A DNA stretch of 64,000 nucleotides from Steromphala cineraria (taxonomy: Eukaryota; Mollusca; Gastropoda; Trochida; Trochidae), in contig OU744725.1 in assembly GCA_916613615.1 (NCBI GenBank), positions 59,094,575 to 59,158,574 on the forward strand. The letters run 5' to 3'. The first letter of the stretch is position 1. The stretch itself is not shown here. The text below holds more notes on this DNA, generated by a model. That model was not told the DNA's origin, made no database searches, and saw only the letters and a list, made by a program, of their open reading frames with translations.

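Overview
The window looks like AT-rich nuclear DNA of an invertebrate animal. The evidence is a metazoan gene split into small exons with GT/AG borders, many miniature inverted-repeat elements (MITEs), tRNA-headed SINE-like repeats, and a tyrosine-recombinase (DIRS-type) retrotransposon. A mollusc, perhaps a bivalve, would fit, but that is inference from repeat style and not a species call. Nothing bacterial or viral is visible.

Region 1 (1-2160, minus strand): the 81-bp tandem array at the left edge is coding. In one minus-strand frame it is open without a stop from an ATG at 2159 to the window edge (719 codons). That frame begins with a signal peptide and a unique stretch, then about 23 copies of a 27-residue Arg/Asp-rich repeat. 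The other frames of the array are broken by stops. The gene runs off the left edge. A TATA box with a splice donor near 10.0 kb and a splice acceptor at 2226 may be its promoter and 5'-UTR exon.

Region 2 (2.2-18 kb): no convincing protein gene. It holds several MITEs, two degenerate tandem-repeat fields (10.9-11.8 and 13.2-14.4 kb) with a 32-bp minisatellite inside the second, and AT-rich DNA.

Region 3 (18.06-64 kb, minus strand): one anoctamin (TMEM16) gene. I could place 25 coding exons whose phases all agree, giving 859 codons plus stop. The 5' end lies beyond the right edge. The dimerisation domain, ten membrane segments and all six Ca2+-site residues are present. Oddities include a 21-nt microexon, a possible alternative first exon, tandem copies of part of exon 11, a minisatellite starting at the exon 7 donor, and a MITE about 10 nt inside the exon 8 donor.

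Region 4 (25836-32713): a complete-looking DIRS-type element lies inside an anoctamin intron in the same orientation as the gene, 107 bp upstream of a 37-nt exon. It has apparently identical 181-bp inverted terminal repeats, an internal region that is the exact complement of the circle junction, and open reading frames for gag-like, RT/RNase H and tyrosine recombinase products. The gag N-terminus is out of frame next to G7 and G8 runs. The remaining introns hold MITEs, SINE-like repeats, microsatellites and AT-rich sequence.
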